The notes: a model not told the origin generated them from the sequence alone. Shown: positions 49,622 to 59,194, counted from the stretch's first letter. The stretch is 64,000 bases of DNA from JAVJSF01 sp040219555 (GCA_040219555.1 JAVJSF010000009.1:1-64000); one strand, 5' to 3'. Numbers and translations are program-made.

Positions 49622-49876
49622 ATGAGCGAGAACGACATCACCGCCGGCGATCCACCGCTGGAGCAATGGGAGCGCCGCCTGGGCGCCATGAGCGGCGACC
49701 GCTTCCTCAACCGCGCCATCGTGCTGCTGCGGCTCGGCCGCTGGCGGGCCGGCGACCTGGAGTCGGCCATCGAGCGTGCCGAGAGGCGCCTCACGACCTC
49801 ACAGCGGGACGAGTTCTGGGCGGTGCTCACCCGCGACGCCGAACTGGCCGAGCTGGCCGCCGAGGTGGGCCGGTAG
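49622..49876 (+). CDS. Small acidic hypothetical protein
   Basis: An 84-residue soluble protein, mostly helical and rich in Arg, Glu and Leu (GDRFLNRAIVLLRLGRWRAG, DLESAIERAERRL). No family is recognised. ATG at 49622 is used because it starts real-looking coding; the longer frame upstream is antisense to the M28 gene. No Shine-Dalgarno is clear. It is divergent from the M28 gene and convergent with the thioredoxin-reductase-like gene. Confidence 0.65.
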   Translation: MSENDITAGDPPLEQWERRLGAMSGDRFLNRAIVLLRLGRWRAGDLESAIERAERRLTTSQRDEFWAVLTRDAELAELAAEVGR

Positions 49877-49897
49877 GCCGGCGGTCGCGACCCGGGG

Positions 49898-50818
49898 TCA
49901 CCCCGGAAGGCCGTGGTCCTCGGCCAGCAGGCTCTGCACGACCATTGCGCCGGCGGTCGAACCGGCGGCCACCGCGACGCTCACCTGTTGCAGGGCGCCG
50001 GTCACATCGCCGGCGGCGAACACGCCCGGCACGCTGGTGCGCTGGCGCTCGTCGACGGTGATGGCGCCCGTCGGCCCGTAGCCGCTGTCGGCGGTCGCCA
50101 CTCCGAGGCGCTCCGCCGGCACCGAGCGCACCCGCATGTCGGTGGCCGCCATCAGGGCATCGCGCGCCAGGGCCCCGCCGTCCGCGAAGACGACCCCGGT
50201 GAGCCGCTCGCCCTCGGCCTCCAGGCCCACGACCGGGCGCTGATCGACGCGGACCCCGGCGGCCTCCAGCCGCTCCAGGTCCTCCGGCCCGGGGCCGGCG
50301 CCGCCGCCGGTGAGCGCCACCACGTCGTCGCTCCACATCGTCAGGAGCAGCGCCATGTGGGCCAGTCGCGGGCCGGGCCCGAGCGCCGCCAGTGCCCGCT
50401 CCCGCACCTCCCAGCCGTGACAGAACGGGCAGTGGAAGACCGCCCCGCCCCACAGGGGCTCCAACCCCGGCAGGTCGGGCGGCGTGTAGTCCATGCCGGC
50501 GGCCAGCAGCACGCGCCGGGCGGGGGCGGTGGTGCCGTCTCCCAGGGTCACGACGAAGCCGGTGCCCTCGGCGCGGGCGTCCACCACCTCGCCGGCGTGC
50601 ACCTCCACCGTGGGGAAGTGACCCAGCTGCCGGTGCCCCGCGGCGTAGAGGTCGGCGGGCGCAACCTCCTCCTGCCACAGCAGCCCGCCCACGACGCCGG
50701 CCGCCAGGTTGCTCTGGCGGCCGGCGTCGACCAGCAGCACCCGCCGGCGGGCCCTCCCCAGTACCAGGGCGGCCGACTGGCCGGCGGCCCCACCCCCCAC
50801 CACGATGCAGTCCCACAT
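49898..50818 (-). CDS. Thioredoxin-reductase-like NAD(P)/FAD oxidoreductase
   Basis: A 306-residue flavoprotein. The FAD fold is IVVGGGAAGQSAALVLGRAR, the redox pair is in FHCPFCHGWEV, and the C-terminal FAD motif is VPGVFAAGDVTGALQQVSVA. This layout matches thioredoxin-reductase-like enzymes. The second NAD(P) motif (LTGGGAGPGPED) is altered, so the electron donor is uncertain. ATG at 50818 follows GAGAGGACG. A 21-bp Fur-family-type inverted repeat lies 19-39 nt upstream, suggesting metal- or peroxide-responsive control. Confidence 0.88.
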   Translation of the reverse strand: MWDCIVVGGGAAGQSAALVLGRARRRVLLVDAGRQSNLAAGVVGGLLWQEEVAPADLYAAGHRQLGHFPTVEVHAGEVVDARAEGTGFVVTLGDGTTAPARRVLLAAGMDYTPPDLPGLEPLWGGAVFHCPFCHGWEVRERALAALGPGPRLAHMALLLTMWSDDVVALTGGGAGPGPEDLERLEAAGVRVDQRPVVGLEAEGERLTGVVFADGGALARDALMAATDMRVRSVPAERLGVATADSGYGPTGAITVDERQRTSVPGVFAAGDVTGALQQVSVAVAAGSTAGAMVVQSLLAEDHGLPG

Positions 50819-50836
50819 GGCGACGTCCTCTCGTCG

Positions 50837-50857
50837 TGATGAGAACCATTCTTATCA
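50837..50857 (-). promoter_or_regulatory. Fur-family-type operator (21-bp inverted repeat)
   Basis: TGATGAGAA-CCA-TTCTTATCA is an inverted repeat with 8 of 9 arm positions complementary. It resembles the 7-1-7/9-1-9 boxes bound by Fur, Zur or PerR. It is AT-rich in a very GC-rich context and sits in the promoter position of the thioredoxin-reductase-like gene. Which regulator binds is not determined. Confidence 0.55.
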
Positions 50858-50898
50858 TGATCGCGCGGATCCGTCACCCGCTGCGCGCCGGGCTCCGG

Positions 50899-51921
50899 TC
50901 AGCCCGGGGTCGTGGGCGCCGGCACCGCCTTGGTGTCGAGCACGGCCCCGCCGGAGTCCGTCCTGTGCACCGCGGTCACCAGGCCGCCCCGGCGGCCGAA
51001 GGCCAGCAACGGGCCCAGGTCCTCGCCCCACCCCAGCGCGCCGACGGTGCCCTCCCGGCCCCAGCGGGCACCCTGCAGGTCGTCGCGCAGGGCGGCGCGC
51101 TCCTGCCAGCGATCCAGCAGTCGCTCCCACCGCCCCTCGGCCACGAGGTCCCGCAGGCTGCCGAGCTCGGCCACCAGGGTGTCCAGGGCGACCACGATGT
51201 TGCCCGCGTTGTCGCGCAGGATCTCGTCCCACAGCTCGGAGGAGGCCGCCGCCACGCGGGTGCCGTCGCGCAGGGCGCCGCCGGACAGCCGGTAGCGCAG
51301 CGCCGGCGCCGAGGCGGCGACCGTGCCGATCAGGGCCGAGGCCGCCAGGTGGGGCATGTGGCTGGTGCAGGCGAGGGCGACGTCGTGCTCGTGGGCGTCG
51401 ACCACTGCCACGCGCGCGCCGATGGGGCCGGTCACCACCTCCATGACGCGCAGCAGCGCGGCGGGGTCGGTGGCCCCGGGCTGGGGGCACAGGGCCCAGA
51501 CCGCGCCGGCCAGGATGGCCGGGTCGGCGTTCTCCCACCCGCGCGACTCGCGCCCGGCCAGCGGGTGCCCGGCCACGAAGCGCGCGAGTTGCGCCGGGCC
51601 GGCGTCCGCGGCCACGGCCCGGCAGACCGACTCCTTCACCGATGCCGTGTCGGTCACCAGCACCTCGGCGTCGGCGTCCAGCATCGCCAGACAGACCTTC
51701 GGCGCCGCCTGGGGAGGGACGGCCGCGAAGGCGACCGCGCTGGCGGCGGCGACCTCGGCCGGCCCGTCCACCACCCGCACGCCGGCCTCCTCCAGCGCCG
51801 CCACGGTTGCCGCATCGCGGTCGCACGCGGTCACCTCGGCGCCGGCGCCGACGGCGGCCCGGATGATGGACCCGCCGATCAGCCCGGCCCCCACCACCCC
51901 GATGCGCAAGGGAGCCGGCAC
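50899..51921 (-). CDS. tyrA: Prephenate dehydrogenase
   Basis: A 340-residue prephenate/arogenate dehydrogenase for tyrosine synthesis. The nucleotide fold is IGVVGAGLIGGSIIRAAVGA. VTDTASVKESVC, FVAGHPLAGRESRGWENADP and DVALACTSHMPHLAASALI are conserved catalytic and substrate-binding segments. The C-terminal helical domain covers roughly residues 170-280. There is no ACT domain. GTG at 51921 starts 6 nt after the pheA stop, a coupled pair for the two final aromatic branches. Confidence 0.95.
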   Translation of the reverse strand: MPAPLRIGVVGAGLIGGSIIRAAVGAGAEVTACDRDAATVAALEEAGVRVVDGPAEVAAASAVAFAAVPPQAAPKVCLAMLDADAEVLVTDTASVKESVCRAVAADAGPAQLARFVAGHPLAGRESRGWENADPAILAGAVWALCPQPGATDPAALLRVMEVVTGPIGARVAVVDAHEHDVALACTSHMPHLAASALIGTVAASAPALRYRLSGGALRDGTRVAAASSELWDEILRDNAGNIVVALDTLVAELGSLRDLVAEGRWERLLDRWQERAALRDDLQGARWGREGTVGALGWGEDLGPLLAFGRRGGLVTAVHRTDSGGAVLDTKAVPAPTTPG

Positions 51922-51927
51922 GGGCGC

Positions 51928-52857
51928 TCAGACCATGGGGTCGCCCGCGCCACCGGACCCGCCGGCCACGCGGGCCAGCATGCCGTGGTAGGCGCGGTAG
52001 GCCTCGCCGTAGTCGCGTGGACGGTCCGAGTCGGGCCGCACCGGGTCCTCGGGGAAGGAGCCGAGGAAGCGGATCGACTCGCCGGCGGTCAGCAGGTCCA
52101 TCGTGATGGCGCGCAGCGAGTCGTCGGCGATGTGGCCCTCGCACTCGAGGTAGAACCAGTAGTTGCCGAGGGCGTCGCGGGCGGGCCGCGAGGTGATGGC
52201 GGTCAGGTTGACCTCGTGCAGCGAGAAGCGCTGGAGGATCTGGGCCAGGCCGCCCGGCCGGTCCTGCGGGGGCTGGATGACGAAGGCGGTGCGGTCGCGG
52301 CCGGTCTGCGGCGGGGCGGTGCGCCCCACCTTGACGAAGCGCGTCATCGCGCCGCGCGCGTCCTCGAGCTCGGTCGCCGTCGTCACCAGGCCGTACTCCT
52401 CGCCGGCGCCCGGCGCGGCGATGGCGGCGGCACCCGGCTCGGCCCTGTCGGCCACGGACGCGCAGGCGGCCGCGGTGGAGTGGCTGGCCTCGGTGGCGGC
52501 GCCCACGTGGCTGATGAAGCGCGCGCACTGGGTGAGCGCCGCGGGGTGGCTCATCACGGTGGTGACCGGGGTCTCGTCGCCCGGCAGTCGATAGAGACTG
52601 AAGGTCACGACGGTGATCTGCTCGCCCACGATGAGCAGCTCGGGCGCGGCCTCGGCCAGCGCGTCGAGGCTGGCGGCGATCTCGCCCTCGATGCTGTTCT
52701 CGAACGGGACCACGCCGGCGTCGAGGTCGCCGCCGGCGACGGCGGCGATGACGGCCGCCGGGCTGGTGAGGGGCACCAGTTCGTCGGTGGGAGCCAGGGC
52801 CTGGGCGGCCCGCTGGGTGAAGGTCCCCGGAGGCCCGAGGTAGGCGGTTCGCGGCAT
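51928..52857 (-). CDS. pheA: Prephenate dehydratase with ACT domain
   Basis: A 309-residue prephenate dehydratase for phenylalanine synthesis. It begins TAYLGPPGTFTQRAAQAL; GVVPFENSIEGEIAASLDAL and ARGAMTRFVKVG (the catalytic Thr-Arg-Phe) follow. The C-terminal ACT domain (GGLAQILQRFSLHEVNLTAI then TSRPARD) senses phenylalanine; the usual ESRP is TSRP here. There is no chorismate mutase domain. ATG at 52857 follows AGGCTCCGGCC. It is upstream of tyrA in the same operon. Confidence 0.96.
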   Translation of the reverse strand: MPRTAYLGPPGTFTQRAAQALAPTDELVPLTSPAAVIAAVAGGDLDAGVVPFENSIEGEIAASLDALAEAAPELLIVGEQITVVTFSLYRLPGDETPVTTVMSHPAALTQCARFISHVGAATEASHSTAAACASVADRAEPGAAAIAAPGAGEEYGLVTTATELEDARGAMTRFVKVGRTAPPQTGRDRTAFVIQPPQDRPGGLAQILQRFSLHEVNLTAITSRPARDALGNYWFYLECEGHIADDSLRAITMDLLTAGESIRFLGSFPEDPVRPDSDRPRDYGEAYRAYHGMLARVAGGSGGAGDPMV

Positions 52858-52938
52858 GGCCGGAGCCTAGTGCATCCACGGACGGCCGCCGGGGCCGGAT
52901 ACGACCCGGGCCCGCCGTGGGGGCGGGCCCGGGGAGAG

Positions 52939-53012
52939 TGCGCCGGACAGGATTCGAACCTGTGACCTTCGGTTTCGTAGACCGACGCTCTATCCGACTG
53001 AGCTACCGGCGC
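52939..53012 (-). tRNA. tRNA-Arg (ACG)
   Basis: Minus strand: acceptor GCGCCGG, D-arm AGCTCAGTCGGATAGAGC, anticodon stem-loop CGGTCTACGAAACCG (anticodon ACG), T-arm CAGGTTCGAATCCTG. It is 74 nt with A73. A34 is the TadA substrate, and tadA is at 45791-46246. CCA is not encoded. Confidence 0.96.
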
Positions 53013-53129
53013 GCGGCTGGAGACACTAGCAGCCGCGCGGGGCCGGGCGTGGGGTGCGGCCGCCCGCGTTGACCGGCGCTCCGGAGCCCGGATAGCGTGC
53101 TCCGGAATCTGCACGAGGGAGGGGACGAG

Positions 53130-53579
53130 ATGCGCAGGACCGGGATGGTTGCGGCACTCGTGGCGGCCGCGCTCGCGGTGGCCGGATGCGGCGGTGGTGG
53201 CGATGGCGGAAGCGAGGGCGCGGACATGGACACCGGGCCCACGCCGGCCTCCGAGGCGCCCTCCACGGGCACGCCGGCGGACCCGCCCGCCGTGGTCCGG
53301 GCCTGCCTCGAGGCGGATGGCATGACCGTCCGCGAGGTCGCGGCGGAGGATGAGGGTGCCACCGACCGCCTGATGGCGGAGGACGCCCGGGGCGCGGCGA
53401 CGGTCATCTGGTTCGTCCACGAGGGGTATGCCTTCGATGCCCACAGCGCGGCCCTGGAGACACAGAAGCCCGACAGCGTGGTCGGACGCAAGTCCGAGGC
53501 CGTGTACGTGGTCGAGCTCCTGGCTCCCGATGACGAGGGACTCTCGGAGCTCGGTCGCACCGTGGTGCGGTGCGTCTGA
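53130..53579 (+). CDS. Lipoprotein, hypothetical
   Basis: A 149-residue exported lipoprotein. The signal (MRRTGMVAALVAAALAVAGC) ends in the lipobox AVAGC, followed by a Gly/Ser-rich tether. The globular part (VVRACLEADGMTVREVAAED to VYVVELLAPDDEGLSELG) is acidic, with a Cys near each end that may form a disulfide. No family is recognised. ATG at 53130 has GGAGGGGACGAG upstream. Confidence 0.82.
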   Translation: MRRTGMVAALVAAALAVAGCGGGGDGGSEGADMDTGPTPASEAPSTGTPADPPAVVRACLEADGMTVREVAAEDEGATDRLMAEDARGAATVIWFVHEGYAFDAHSAALETQKPDSVVGRKSEAVYVVELLAPDDEGLSELGRTVVRCV

Positions 53580-53633
53580 GCTGAGACCGCGGCCACGTGG
53601 CGCCCGCGGGCGGGCGCTGCCAGCATTGGCCCC

Positions 53634-54134
53634 ATGTCCGGAGCGCCCGACACGCCGCTCCCGCCGGCCGGCCGGGAGACACCCAAGCAGCGGCGCGACC
53701 GCGAGCTGGTGGAACTCCTCAACGAGCTCCGCCTGGCCACTCCGGCCGTGCAACTGGTGTTCGGGTTCCTGCTCATCGTGCCCTTCAACGGCCGCTTCGA
53801 CGAGCTGAGCGATCTCGGCCGCGGCCTGTACGTGTCGAGCCTGATCCTCACCGCGGTGGCCACCATCCTGCTGGTGGGGGCCTCGGTCCAGCACCGCATC
53901 CTCTTTCGGCGCCAGTTCGAGCGCCGGATGCTGGCGACGGCGAACCGGATATCCCTGGTGGGCCTCACCTGTCTGGGCGTGGGGATGGTCTGCGCCTTGC
54001 TGTTCGTCACCGAGTTCGTGTTGGGACGCGGGCCGGCGCTGGCGATCGGCGGCGGGGTAGCGCTGTTGCTGGTCGGCGTCTGGTATGTGCTGCCGCTGGC
54101 CCGATCGCGGGGACCGGCGCCGCCCGAGGAGTGA
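53634..54134 (+). CDS. DUF6328-like membrane protein
   Basis: A 166-residue protein with four hydrophobic helices. LVELLNELRLATPAVQLVFG then FLLIVPFNGRFDELSD and SVQHRILFRRQFERRM are the hallmarks of the DUF6328 family, whose role is unknown. The N-terminus is cytoplasmic and charged. It sits just before the giant-gene cluster but is separated by 92 bp and appears to have its own promoter. Confidence 0.8.
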   Translation: MSGAPDTPLPPAGRETPKQRRDRELVELLNELRLATPAVQLVFGFLLIVPFNGRFDELSDLGRGLYVSSLILTAVATILLVGASVQHRILFRRQFERRMLATANRISLVGLTCLGVGMVCALLFVTEFVLGRGPALAIGGGVALLLVGVWYVLPLARSRGPAPPEE

Positions 54135-54226
54135 CTCCCCTGACAGGAACCTGAGCACGACTCGTCGGCGGGCTTGTCGGGCGCCCGGGGTGGCCGTAGA
54201 TTCACCTCGGACTCCCGAGGACAGAC

Positions 54227-57200
54227 GTGCCCCTGCCGCAGCTCCCGTCGCGCCTGGCCGGTCTCCCGCTCGTGCTGGCGGGACCGTTGCTGCGCCGCGT
54301 GGAAGCCACCGCTGTGACGGTCTTCCTAGCGCTGCGGGAGGCGCGCACGGTCACTCTGGCCGTGCACGAGGCCGGCCCCGACGGCGTGCCCGCGGGGGCG
54401 ACCCGCGCGGAGGGCACCCGGGCCACCATCCCCCTGGGCGCCAACCTGCACGTCGTGGCGGTGACGGCCACGACGACCGCGGGGGCCGCCTTGCGCCCTG
54501 GAATCACCCACCTGTACGACGTGCGCCTGGGTGCGCACGGGGCCGGCGACGCCCCGGTAGCCGCGGGCTCCGGCCTCATGGCTCCGGGCATCGTCGCGGC
54601 CGACGCGGCGGCGGCGCAGGCGGCCCTCACGTACGGGCCCGCCCCCGCCCCGCAGCTGCCCTCCTTCGCGCTACCGGAGTCGACGGCGAGCCTCCGGGTG
54701 CTGCACACCTCCTGCCGCAAACCCCACGGCGGGGGCGAGGACGACGCGCTGGCCACTGCCGACACGATCGTGGCCGAGGCCGTCGGCGCCGCCGCCCCGG
54801 GTCGCCGCCCGCACCTGCTGGTGCTGACCGGCGACCAGATCTACGCCGACGACGTGGCCGACCCTCTGCTGGCGGTGTGCACCGATGCCGCCACGGCCCT
54901 GCTCGGCGCCGGGCGCGACGAGCTGCTGCCCACCCTCGCAGGACCGCGGGTGGCGAGCGTCCACCTGGCCGGCGACCGCGCGCGGCTGGTGGCCGACGAC
55001 GCCCGCCTGAGCACCGACGACGGCGACAGCCACCTGCTGAGCTTCGGTGAGTTCTGCGCCATGTACCTGGCCACCCTGGCGCCCACGATCTGGCCCGCAT
55101 CACTGCCGGAGCCGGCCGACTTCGCCCCCAGCACCCCAGGCCCCTTCGCAGACGGCCGCCGCGCCGATCAGCGCCGGGCCCTGGGCCGCTTCTGGCGCGC
55201 CCTTCCGGCCGTGCGCAGAGCGCTGGCGAACATCCCCACGCTGACGATCTTCGACGACCACGAGGTCACCGACGACTGGAACCTGCGCGCCTCCTGGACC
55301 CAGCGCGTTCTCGATCCGGGCACCGGCTCGCCGCTTGGCAGGCGGATCGTGCAGAACGGCCTGGCGGCCTATGCCGTGTTCCAGGCCTGGGGCAACACGC
55401 CCGAGCGCTTCGCGCGCACCGGAGATGCGGGGGCGGCGGGCCGCGCCCTGCTGGACGCCCTCGCCGCCTGGGACGGGCAGGGCGACTCGGGCCCGGAGAT
55501 CGCCGCCATCCGCGCGGGCGTGGGCATGCCCACGGGGCTCGACGCCACAGGGGCCGGCACCACCGCGGCCGGCGCGGTGGACTGGCACTACTCGGTGACC
55601 GCCCCCACCCACCAACTGGTGGTGCTGGACACGCGCACGCGGAGGTCGAGCCCCGCAGGCCCGCGCGAGCCGGCCGCCCTGATGGGCGCCGCGGGCACCC
55701 TTGCCGCGCAACTGTCCGACGTACCGGCACCCGCGGACGACGTGCCGGTGCTGGTGGTGTCGCCGACCCCCGTGTTCGGCAACCCGCTGGTGGAGTGGAT
55801 CCAGGAGGTGGGCGAGTTCTTCGGCTTCTCCGAGGGCTGGGATGCCGAGAGCTGGTCGATGCAGCCCGGCCATCGCGAGGAGCTGGTGGCGGCGCTGGCC
55901 GGCCGCGGGACCCCCGACGGGCGCGGGGTGCGCCGCCAGCGCGTGGTGGTGCTGTGCGGCGATGTGCACTACGGCTTCACGGCCGCCGCCGACTACCGCG
56001 CGACGCGCACGCCGACGGGCGCCGAGCGCGCCGTCAGCTCGGCCATCGCCCAGCTGACGGCCAGCCCGGCCCGCAACCGCAGCGGCATGACCGGCTTCCT
56101 GCATGGTATCGGCTACGTGCCGGTCACCGACGGGATCCCCGAGTCGCGAGTGGTGGGAGCCGCGAACGGCGGAGGCGGCGAGGTGGTGCTGGGCACCCGG
56201 CCGGGCGGCGGCGAGGTGCGCGGGCGCGGCACCCCCGCCCTTGCCGAGCTGCCCCCCGGCGGCGCCCCGGCCACCACCGCCGACTGGCACTACGACCTGC
56301 GCTACCTGCTGGCGGACACACCGGAGGAGGCCACGCCACCGGCCACGGTTCCGGCGGCCCCACCCCCGGGCGACCGCGCAGCAGCACTGGCCGCCCACCT
56401 GGCCGTCGCCGGCGCGCACGCGCGCGACTACGTGGGCCGCCACGGCGACGGCAAGGAGATCGTGGGCGTGAACACGCTCGGCGAGGTCACCTTCGCGTGG
56501 GGTGAGCAGGACGCCGACAAGCGCGTGGTGCACGAGCTGTGGTGGCGCCTACCGCGCCAGATCACCCCGTTCCCGCTGACCCGCTGGTCGGTGGCACTGG
56601 GCAACGGCACCGTGGCGGGAGCCGGCCTGCGCCTGATGGTCCGCCCGCCCGGCGGCGGTGATCCCGTACCCCTGGCGAACGCCTGGGTGTACGTGCACAC
56701 CGGCGATGCGGCCACCACGCTGGTGACCCTGCGCACCGAGGCCGACGGGCGCCTGGTCGAACGCCCCGGCGCGGTGCGCGACGCCCCCTGGGACCACACG
56801 CGCCAGTGGGCACCGGCCGCGGGCGCCCAGGCACATATCGCCTTCACCCGCGGGGCCCGCCCGCTGCCCGAGGCGGTGCTGCGCCGCGCGGCCCTCGCCG
56901 GGGCCTACCAGCAGTCCGTGATCCCGGCGCTCGACCCGGTGACCATGCGCGCACCGGTGACCGTCGACGACGTGCGCATCGCCATCACGCGCCCGTCCGA
57001 CCTCGACCTGTGGCCCCTGCCGTGGCAGGACCCGGATGTCCCGATGCCCTGGCTGGTGGCCGGCGCCGGCGGCATCGACGCGGAGGGGCGTACCCACGAG
57101 AAGGCCGGCCTGCCCCAGCGCGGCCGGGCCTGGAACAACCCCGGAGTCGACGCCGGCAACCTCACCGTGGCCGACGGCGCGGCGGCCCCGGTGCCGGCCG

Positions 57201-59194
57201 ACGCCGCCCTGCGCCCGCGCGCTCTGCGCGTGGAGGCCACCGTCCCCGCCGACGCCACCGGCGCCCGGGTGGAACTGTTCGACGCCGCGGGCGCGACGGT
57301 GCGCACCCGCCCCGACCTCGCCCCCGCCACCGCCGCCCGCGACGACGCGCCCGCCGCGCTGGCCGCGGCCGGCGGCGACACGCGCTCCCTCACGGTGGAC
57401 CTGGTGATCGACCCCGATGCGGTGGCGCGGGCCCTGGGCCATGTGCAGGTGCTGATCACCTGCACGACGCCCGCGGGCCCGCGCATCGAGGCCTGCGCCC
57501 CGCTGCTGGTGGGCGTCCAGACCGCGCTGGTGGAGGATCCGGCGCCGGGCGTGCGCGGACCGGTGGTGGGCGAGGGGGCCGACGTGCTGGTGGTCGACTT
57601 CGGCGCCACGGAGAACCCTGACGGCACCTGGGCTCCCGCCTCACCGGCCGGCAACTCGGCCGCCCTCGCCGCTGCCACGCGCGTTCGCCGGATGCGGCGC
57701 ATCCGGGGGCCGGTGGTGGACCAGGCGCTCGACCCGGCGCTGCCGGTGGCCCTGCCCGCGAACCCCGTCGTACCGAAGCCCCTGATGCCTCGCCTGATGG
57801 CCGAGCTGCACCTGGCCGGCCTGGACCGCGACCGGCTGGCGGACCTGATGCGCCGGCGCTGGTTCCGCCGCGAGACGGACCCAGCCACCGAGCGGCCCAC
57901 CCCGCTGCTCGAGCTGACCGTCGAGGCCGACTGGGAAATGGTCACCACCTGGCAGGGCCCGGATGCGGCGGGCATGGCGCCGCGCGCCCACCTGCGCCAC
58001 TCCCACCGCACCACCTCCGCCGGCACGTCCCATGTGCTGATGCGCTTCGACGCCGAGGGGCGCCCCTGCGACGCCTCCGGAACCGCCCTCACCGTGCCCG
58101 CCGACGGGGTGGTGCCCGGCGCGATGCCCCCGGCGGCGGCCCCCGGCTGGGTGGAGGCCGGCCGGCGGGCGGCCGGCATGACCGTTGCGGCGCAGCGTCC
58201 GTGGGGACGCGCGGCCGGCGCCCCGCAGGTCCCCGCGACGGTGATCGAGTGGCTGCCGCTGTTCCCGCGTATGCGCGGCGGCGACGGGCGGCTGGACCTC
58301 ACCGCCCTGCGCATCGGCCGCGAGCAGGTGGCCCCCGCGGGCATCCACCGCGGACGCGTACCCGGCGCCGCGCCCACCGACCTGGCCGACCCGCCGGCCG
58401 GCCGGCCGCTGGTCCGCCTGCCGCGCGTCCGCATCACCGGCACCAACCCCGACGACGCAGAGCGCGACGCCCTGGCCGCCGCCCTCACGGCCAAGCGGCA
58501 GGCCGAGCTGCGCGCCGCCGGCAGCGCCGCAGTGGCGATGCTTGCCGACGCCGCTTGGCTGACCACGCTCAACCTGTTCATCGCCCACGAGAGCGGGCCG
58601 TTCGGTCACTACGACACGCGCGGGCCTGCCCGCCGCCAGGTCGGCGGTCGCTACTACGTGAGCGAGCGCGACATGCCCACCTTCGGCGGCCCCAACGGCT
58701 ACGGCCTGCTGCAGTTGGACAACTGGGGCGCCGCACCGGGCACCGGTGCCACCCCGGACATGGTGTGGAGCTTCGTCGACAACATCCGGCAGGGCGTCGA
58801 GCTGATGCTGGTGGAGAAGGCCGACGGTGCCCTGGCGGCCCTGAACGCGCACGCCCCGGCGGCGGGGGCGGACGCCGCCGCCCTGCGGCGCTTCCGGGCC
58901 ACCTTCCAGCGCGAGGTGGTGCGCCGCTACAACGGCGGCACCGAGTTCCGCTGGGACGCCGGCGCCTGGCGCATCCGCCCCTCCCAGGCGATCGCCGGCC
59001 CCAACGTCACCTACCCCAACGCGGTGCTGGGCACCGGGGTGGACTACGGCACTTTCCGCGTGCAGCAGCCCAACGCCGCGGGCGTGATGGTGTGGGTGCG
59101 GACCGGCGCCGGCGTCGGCCCCATCGACTTCCCGGGGGGCGAGTTCGGCCCCGGCTCCGACCTCGACCCCGCGCCGCCGCCCCCCGGCCCATGA
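54227..59194 (+). CDS. Giant PhoD-like phosphodiesterase fused to a lytic-transglycosylase-like domain
   Basis: A 1655-residue protein. Residues 10-145 look like a beta-rich PhoD N-terminal domain. A PhoD/alkaline-phosphatase-D metallophosphatase follows: VLHTSCRKPHGGGEDDA, LVLTGDQIYADDVADPLL (about residue 202), TIFDDHEVTDDWNLR (about 341) and VVLCGDVHYGFTAAADY (about 577). Residues 820-1430 are beta-rich and mostly unrecognised. Residues 1440-1610 resemble a lysozyme-like transglycosylase: LFIAHESGPFGHYDTRG (candidate catalytic Glu near 1453) and GPNGYGLLQLDNWG, then WSFVDNIRQGVEL. There is no signal peptide. GTG at 54227 has GAGGAC 6 nt before it. The stop overlaps the next gene (ATGA). 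Confidence 0.85.
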   Translation: MPLPQLPSRLAGLPLVLAGPLLRRVEATAVTVFLALREARTVTLAVHEAGPDGVPAGATRAEGTRATIPLGANLHVVAVTATTTAGAALRPGITHLYDVRLGAHGAGDAPVAAGSGLMAPGIVAADAAAAQAALTYGPAPAPQLPSFALPESTASLRVLHTSCRKPHGGGEDDALATADTIVAEAVGAAAPGRRPHLLVLTGDQIYADDVADPLLAVCTDAATALLGAGRDELLPTLAGPRVASVHLAGDRARLVADDARLSTDDGDSHLLSFGEFCAMYLATLAPTIWPASLPEPADFAPSTPGPFADGRRADQRRALGRFWRALPAVRRALANIPTLTIFDDHEVTDDWNLRASWTQRVLDPGTGSPLGRRIVQNGLAAYAVFQAWGNTPERFARTGDAGAAGRALLDALAAWDGQGDSGPEIAAIRAGVGMPTGLDATGAGTTAAGAVDWHYSVTAPTHQLVVLDTRTRRSSPAGPREPAALMGAAGTLAAQLSDVPAPADDVPVLVVSPTPVFGNPLVEWIQEVGEFFGFSEGWDAESWSMQPGHREELVAALAGRGTPDGRGVRRQRVVVLCGDVHYGFTAAADYRATRTPTGAERAVSSAIAQLTASPARNRSGMTGFLHGIGYVPVTDGIPESRVVGAANGGGGEVVLGTRPGGGEVRGRGTPALAELPPGGAPATTADWHYDLRYLLADTPEEATPPATVPAAPPPGDRAAALAAHLAVAGAHARDYVGRHGDGKEIVGVNTLGEVTFAWGEQDADKRVVHELWWRLPRQITPFPLTRWSVALGNGTVAGAGLRLMVRPPGGGDPVPLANAWVYVHTGDAATTLVTLRTEADGRLVERPGAVRDAPWDHTRQWAPAAGAQAHIAFTRGARPLPEAVLRRAALAGAYQQSVIPALDPVTMRAPVTVDDVRIAITRPSDLDLWPLPWQDPDVPMPWLVAGAGGIDAEGRTHEKAGLPQRGRAWNNPGVDAGNLTVADGAAAPVPADAALRPRALRVEATVPADATGARVELFDAAGATVRTRPDLAPATAARDDAPAALAAAGGDTRSLTVDLVIDPDAVARALGHVQVLITCTTPAGPRIEACAPLLVGVQTALVEDPAPGVRGPVVGEGADVLVVDFGATENPDGTWAPASPAGNSAALAAATRVRRMRRIRGPVVDQALDPALPVALPANPVVPKPLMPRLMAELHLAGLDRDRLADLMRRRWFRRETDPATERPTPLLELTVEADWEMVTTWQGPDAAGMAPRAHLRHSHRTTSAGTSHVLMRFDAEGRPCDASGTALTVPADGVVPGAMPPAAAPGWVEAGRRAAGMTVAAQRPWGRAAGAPQVPATVIEWLPLFPRMRGGDGRLDLTALRIGREQVAPAGIHRGRVPGAAPTDLADPPAGRPLVRLPRVRITGTNPDDAERDALAAALTAKRQAELRAAGSAAVAMLADAAWLTTLNLFIAHESGPFGHYDTRGPARRQVGGRYYVSERDMPTFGGPNGYGLLQLDNWGAAPGTGATPDMVWSFVDNIRQGVELMLVEKADGALAALNAHAPAAGADAAALRRFRATFQREVVRRYNGGTEFRWDAGAWRIRPSQAIAGPNVTYPNAVLGTGVDYGTFRVQQPNAAGVMVWVRTGAGVGPIDFPGGEFGPGSDLDPAPPPPGP

